Positions 7,028-9,502 of a stretch of 9,502 bases of DNA are shown piece by piece. This DNA comes from Actinomycetes bacterium (GTDB lineage Bacteria > Actinomycetota > Actinomycetes > Propionibacteriales > Propionibacteriaceae), in assembly GCA_023437345.1 (NCBI GenBank), contig JAEZGC010000332.1, positions 1-9,502 of the forward strand. The letters are read 5' to 3'. The notes under the pieces were generated by a model, which saw only the letters and a list, made by a program, of their open reading frames with translations, was not told the origin of the DNA and searched no databases. Position numbers and translations under genes: made by a program. The number at the start of each line of letters is the position of its first letter. Position 1 is the first letter of the stretch.

Positions 7028-7049
7028 GGGCTGCTGGCGGGCACAGCCC
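7028..7049 (-). terminator. Short stem-loop after ribF
   Basis: Minus-strand GGGCTG (7049-7044) and CAGCCC (7033-7028) form six pairs around a ten-base loop just after the ribF stop. An alternative fold, GCGGG/CCCGC, uses some of the same bases. There is no U tract. It could be a weak terminator or attenuator between ribF and the downstream gene. Confidence 0.3.
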
Positions 7050-7051
7050 CG

Positions 7052-7975
7052 CTAACCGGCGAGCAGCCGCCTGGTGTCGGCCACGTCGTCGTTCATCTGG
7101 TCGACCAGGTCCTCGATGCTGGTGAACCTGACCTGGCCGCGGATCCTGGCGGCGAACTCCACAGTCACGGGCGCGTCGTACAACTCAAGGTCGTCACGGT
7201 CGAGCACATAGGACTCCACCCGCCGGTCGATCCCGTCGAAGGTCGGGTTGGTGCCCACCGAGATCGCCGCCGGCCAGCGCTCGGGGACGGCGCCCTCGGG
7301 CAGCGGCTCGCCGTGCGGCCCCCGGTTGTCGCGCCGGGTGAGCCAGCCGGCGTAGACCCCGTCCACGGGGCAGGCGAGGTTCGGCGGGACCGGCAGGTTG
7401 GCGGTCGGGAAGCCCAGTTCCCTGCCTCGCCGGTCGCCGTGGGCGACTGTGCCGCGGAAGGCGAACAGCCGTCCGAGGTGCTCGGCGGCGTGCCCGACGT
7501 CACCACTGGCCAGCGCCTGCCGGATCAGCGTGGAGCAGGTCTCCTCGTCGCCGTAGCGGACCAGGGTGATGCCCTCGACCACGAAGCGTCCGGCCGCGAG
7601 GTCGGTGAGCAGTGCGACGTCGCCGGAGGCCCGGTGACCGAACCGGAAGTTCGCCCCGACCACGACGCGGGCCGGGTTGAGCGGCACTATCACCTCGGAG
7701 ACGAAGCGCTCCGGCGGCCAGCCGGCGAACTCGCGGGTGAAGGTGACGACCTCGACCCGGTCGGCGCCGGCGGTGGTGAGCAGCTCGATCCGCTCCTCAA
7801 GGCTGGTGAGCAGCATGGGGCCCACCTCGGGACGCAGTACCGACACCGGGTGCGGCCAGAACGTGACGACGACCAGTGGTCTGCCCGGTTCCCGGCTGCG
7901 CGCCTCGGCCAGGACCGCCTGGTGGCCGGGGTGCACGCCATCGAAGTTGCCGATGACGACTACCGAGCGTTCCAC
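7052..7975 (-). CDS. ribF: Bifunctional riboflavin kinase / FMN adenylyltransferase (FAD synthetase)
   Basis: RibF phosphorylates riboflavin to FMN and then adenylylates FMN to FAD in the cytoplasm. From the GTG at 7975 the product is 307 residues, a normal length. The N-terminal nucleotidyltransferase domain has GNFDGVHPGH (9-18), TFWPHP (38-43), GANFRFGHRASGD (107-119) and STLIRQALASGDV (148-160). The C-terminal riboflavin kinase domain has RGRELGFPTANL (about 183-194), with the PTAN metal and nucleotide motif at 190-193, GVYAGWL, and VESYVLD with the likely catalytic Glu254. Both activities look intact. I prefer the GTG at 7975 because GGAAGG lies six bases upstream and VERSVVVIGNFDG begins the fold. 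The ATG at 8008 would add 11 residues and has no Shine-Dalgarno. It follows truB by 48 bases, in the usual actinobacterial order. Confidence 0.95.
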   Translation of the reverse strand: MERSVVVIGNFDGVHPGHQAVLAEARSREPGRPLVVVTFWPHPVSVLRPEVGPMLLTSLEERIELLTTAGADRVEVVTFTREFAGWPPERFVSEVIVPLNPARVVVGANFRFGHRASGDVALLTDLAAGRFVVEGITLVRYGDEETCSTLIRQALASGDVGHAAEHLGRLFAFRGTVAHGDRRGRELGFPTANLPVPPNLACPVDGVYAGWLTRRDNRGPHGEPLPEGAVPERWPAAISVGTNPTFDGIDRRVESYVLDRDDLELYDAPVTVEFAARIRGQVRFTSIEDLVDQMNDDVADTRRLLAG

Positions 7976-8023
7976 AACCTGCCTTCCGAAAAGCTGCCGA
8001 TGAACCATAGCAAGGACGCCGGA

Positions 8024-8941
8024 TCAGCCGCCGACCAGGACGGCCACCGGCACTGCCCGCTCGTCCTGTGGCCGGTACAGCGCCAGCAACTCCCCCTCCG
8101 CCAGCACCGCGCTGACCGGGCCGGGGACCGTCCGGGCGAGCGGGCGGCCATGGCGGACATCGACAGCCTCGCCGGGATCCAGCTCGACGACCGGGAAGCA
8201 GCGGCGGGCAACCTCGGCCAGGCCGAGCAGCGGGACCCGCCATCCCGGCTCGGCCTCCAGCCCGTTGGGCGACAGGTACGGGTCGGAGAAGGTGAAAGGA
8301 CCCACTCGGGTGCGGCGCAGGCGGGTGAGGTGGCCGCCCGTGCCAAGGTCGCGGCCCAGGTCGCGGGCCAACGCCCGGATGTAGGTGCCTGAGGAACAGT
8401 CGACCTCGACCTCCACATCGAGGACGTCAGCGGCGTACGACTCGTCCCCCTGCCAGCCGAACACCCCGGGCCGGTCCGTCCGGATCAGCTCGAATCGCGA
8501 CACGGTGACCTCGCGGCCGGCCAGCTCCACCTGCTCGCCGGCCCGAACCCGGGCATAGGAACGCACCCCGCCGACCTTGATCGCCGACACCGCCGAGGGC
8601 ACCTGGGTGATGGTGCCCCGGTAGGACGCCATGGCGGCCTGGACCTGCTCGACGGTGACGCCGGCGGCCCCGTCAGCGGCCACCAGCTCGCCCTCCGCGT
8701 CGTCGGTGACTGTCGCCTGGCCGAGCCGGATGGTGGCCGTGTAGCTCTTGTCGGTGAGCGCGAGATGGCCCAGCAGGCGGGTCGCCCGTCCGGCGCCGAC
8801 CAGCAGCAGGCCGGTCGCCATCGGGTCGAGGGTGCCGGCGTGGCCCACCTTGCGGGTGCCGAGGATGCGGCGCAGCCGGCCCACCACCTGGTGGGAGGTC
8901 CACCCGGCCGGCTTGTCGACGACCAGCAGGCCGTCAGTCAA
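8024..8941 (-). CDS. truB: tRNA pseudouridine(55) synthase
   Basis: TruB converts uridine 55 in the T-loop of tRNAs to pseudouridine. The product from the TTG start is 305 residues. The family opening [16 protein letters not shown] (5-20) is followed by [14 protein letters not shown] (33-46) with catalytic Asp39, [10 protein letters not shown] (65-74) with the conserved Tyr67, [24 protein letters not shown] (113-136), and [15 protein letters not shown] (182-196). The C-terminal part (about 235-305) fits the small PUA-like domain of actinobacterial TruB. The TTG at 8941 is the only suitable start next to the conserved N terminus. It overlaps the rbfA end by eight bases (rbfA stop at 8936-8934), suggesting translational coupling, with a weak GAGG upstream. 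The frame continues upstream to 9151 only as an out-of-frame reading of rbfA. Confidence 0.95.
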   Translation of the reverse strand: MTDGLLVVDKPAGWTSHQVVGRLRRILGTRKVGHAGTLDPMATGLLLVGAGRATRLLGHLALTDKSYTATIRLGQATVTDDAEGELVAADGAAGVTVEQVQAAMASYRGTITQVPSAVSAIKVGGVRSYARVRAGEQVELAGREVTVSRFELIRTDRPGVFGWQGDESYAADVLDVEVEVDCSSGTYIRALARDLGRDLGTGGHLTRLRRTRVGPFTFSDPYLSPNGLEAEPGWRVPLLGLAEVARRCFPVVELDPGEAVDVRHGRPLARTVPGPVSAVLAEGELLALYRPQDERAVPVAVLVGG

Positions 8942-9425
8942 CCCGGCCGGCCTCGGCCTGGTCCGCTGCCGGAGCCTCGAGCTGGTCGTCGGCAGCAGCA
9001 GCGGCGTCGTCCTCGGGCTTGCGGTACGGGTCGGGGTCGCCGGCGTAACTGGCACCCGCCGCCCTGGCCGCGACCTCGGCGTCCTGCGCCCGGGCGCGGG
9101 CCAGCACGTCCTCGAGGTGGGCGGCGTCCTCCACCACCCCGTCCAGGACAAAGCTGAGGGTGGGCGTGAACTTCATGCCGAGCTGCTTGCCCACCGTCGA
9201 GCGCAGCAGGCCGGAGGCCGACTCGAGCGCGACAGCAGTCTGCGCGCGGTCATCGGGGTCCCCCATGACCGTGTAGAACACTGTCGCCTCACGGCCGTCA
9301 CCGGTCAGGCGGACGTCGGTCACGGTGACGAAACCGAGCCGCGGGTCCTTGATCCGGCGCTCCAGCATGCCGGCCACGATGACCTTGATCTGCTCGGCGA
9401 CCTTCGCGTAGCGCGGGTTTGCCAT
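8934..9425 (-). CDS. rbfA: 30S ribosome-binding factor RbfA
   Basis: RbfA is a KH-fold assembly factor that binds immature 30S subunits near the 16S 5' helix and supports maturation and cold adaptation. The product is 163 residues. The core (about 1-115) has the family pattern: [17 protein letters not shown] (5-21), the [19 protein letters not shown] segment (25-43), the FYTVMGD strand, and [17 protein letters not shown] (about 80-96) ending the KH region. The last 45 or so residues are an Ala/Asp/Glu-rich, probably disordered tail with [12 protein letters not shown], a segment I recall from other actinobacterial RbfA proteins. The ATG at 9425 has GGAGAGG three to four bases upstream. It heads the visible rbfA-truB-ribF run. 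The gene that normally precedes it (infB) would lie beyond the right edge. Confidence 0.95.
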   Translation of the reverse strand: MANPRYAKVAEQIKVIVAGMLERRIKDPRLGFVTVTDVRLTGDGREATVFYTVMGDPDDRAQTAVALESASGLLRSTVGKQLGMKFTPTLSFVLDGVVEDAAHLEDVLARARAQDAEVAARAAGASYAGDPDPYRKPEDDAAAAADDQLEAPAADQAEAGRVD

Positions 9426-9458
9426 GAACCTCTCCTCTTCAGCTGCTCCAAACGCCGA

Positions 9459-9500
9459 GGGCCACCGGTCACGTCGAGGGCCCCCGCGGATGGGTGGCCC
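9459..9500. repeat. Inverted repeat upstream of rbfA
   Basis: GGGCCACC (9459-9466) and GGTGGCCC (9493-9500) are perfect eight-base inverted arms around a 26-base loop. The octamer CGAGGGCC also occurs twice as a direct repeat (9456-9463 and 9475-9482). It could be a terminator or processing hairpin for the gene upstream of rbfA, which is not in the window. No coding is visible in 9426-9502. Confidence 0.3.
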
Positions 9501-9502
9501 GC

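Noticed and set aside
7976..8008. ATG start of RibF at 8008
   Set aside because: There is no Shine-Dalgarno before it, while the GTG at 7975 has GGAAGG at six bases and begins right at the fold. I keep it only as an alternative.
7313..8392. Plus-strand open frame of 359 codons over ribF and truB
   Set aside because: It is antisense to two well-supported genes and its translation has no family features.
8942..9151. 70-codon upstream extension of TruB
   Set aside because: It is the rbfA coding sequence read out of frame, and the Arg/Pro/Thr-rich residues do not resemble any TruB N terminus.
1..9502. Mobile element, phage, toxin-antitoxin, CRISPR or biosynthetic system
   Set aside because: I found no transposase, integrase, terminal repeats, repeat-spacer array or toxin-antitoxin-like gene pair. 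All but one of the genes belong to well-known families.

Overview
The window is high-GC, tightly packed bacterial chromosome. Protein similarity by eye (PNPase, RbfA with its acidic tail, RibF, TruB, S15), GTG and TTG starts and strong GC bias at third codon positions all point to an actinobacterium. A member of the Propionibacteriaceae or a neighbouring family is my guess, but the window cannot prove it. I see no tRNA, rRNA, CRISPR array, insertion sequence, integrase or attachment site.

Layout. The minus strand carries the familiar translation and RNA-metabolism block, read from right to left: rbfA (9425-8934), truB (8941-8024, overlapping the rbfA stop), ribF (7975-7052) and a small unrecognised protein gene (7010-6579). 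After an interruption it continues with rpsO (1731-1468) and pnp (1253 to the left edge, 5' half only). In many actinobacteria ribF, rpsO and pnp lie next to each other. Here about 5 kb sits between ribF and rpsO. That segment holds the plus-strand pntA-pntB operon (2034-5028), a minus-strand lipoprotein gene (5858-5091), a plus-strand GNAT acetyltransferase gene (6085-6576) and the unrecognised gene.

How the genes work together. RbfA and TruB serve 30S maturation and tRNA pseudouridine-55 formation. RibF makes FMN and FAD. S15 is a primary 16S-binding protein, and PNPase degrades RNA. PntA and PntB together form the complete proton-translocating NAD(P) transhydrogenase, which makes NADPH from NADH at the expense of the proton gradient. 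The lipoprotein looks like an LppX/LolA-type exported lipid-binding fold. The GNAT has no assignable substrate.

Regulatory structure. A very strong bidirectional hairpin (5042-5080) separates pntB from the convergent lipoprotein gene. A long stem-loop (1421-1450) lies between rpsO and pnp. An 18-bp palindrome (6569-6586) contains the stop codons of the two convergent genes flanking it. The rpsO/pntA divergent region (1732-2033) contains a plausible rpsO promoter, a leader of about 120 nt and two dyads in front of pntA. I found no convincing undescribed system. The best leads are the unrecognised 143-residue protein, the interruption of the ribF-rpsO order, and the RNA structures around rpsO and pnp.
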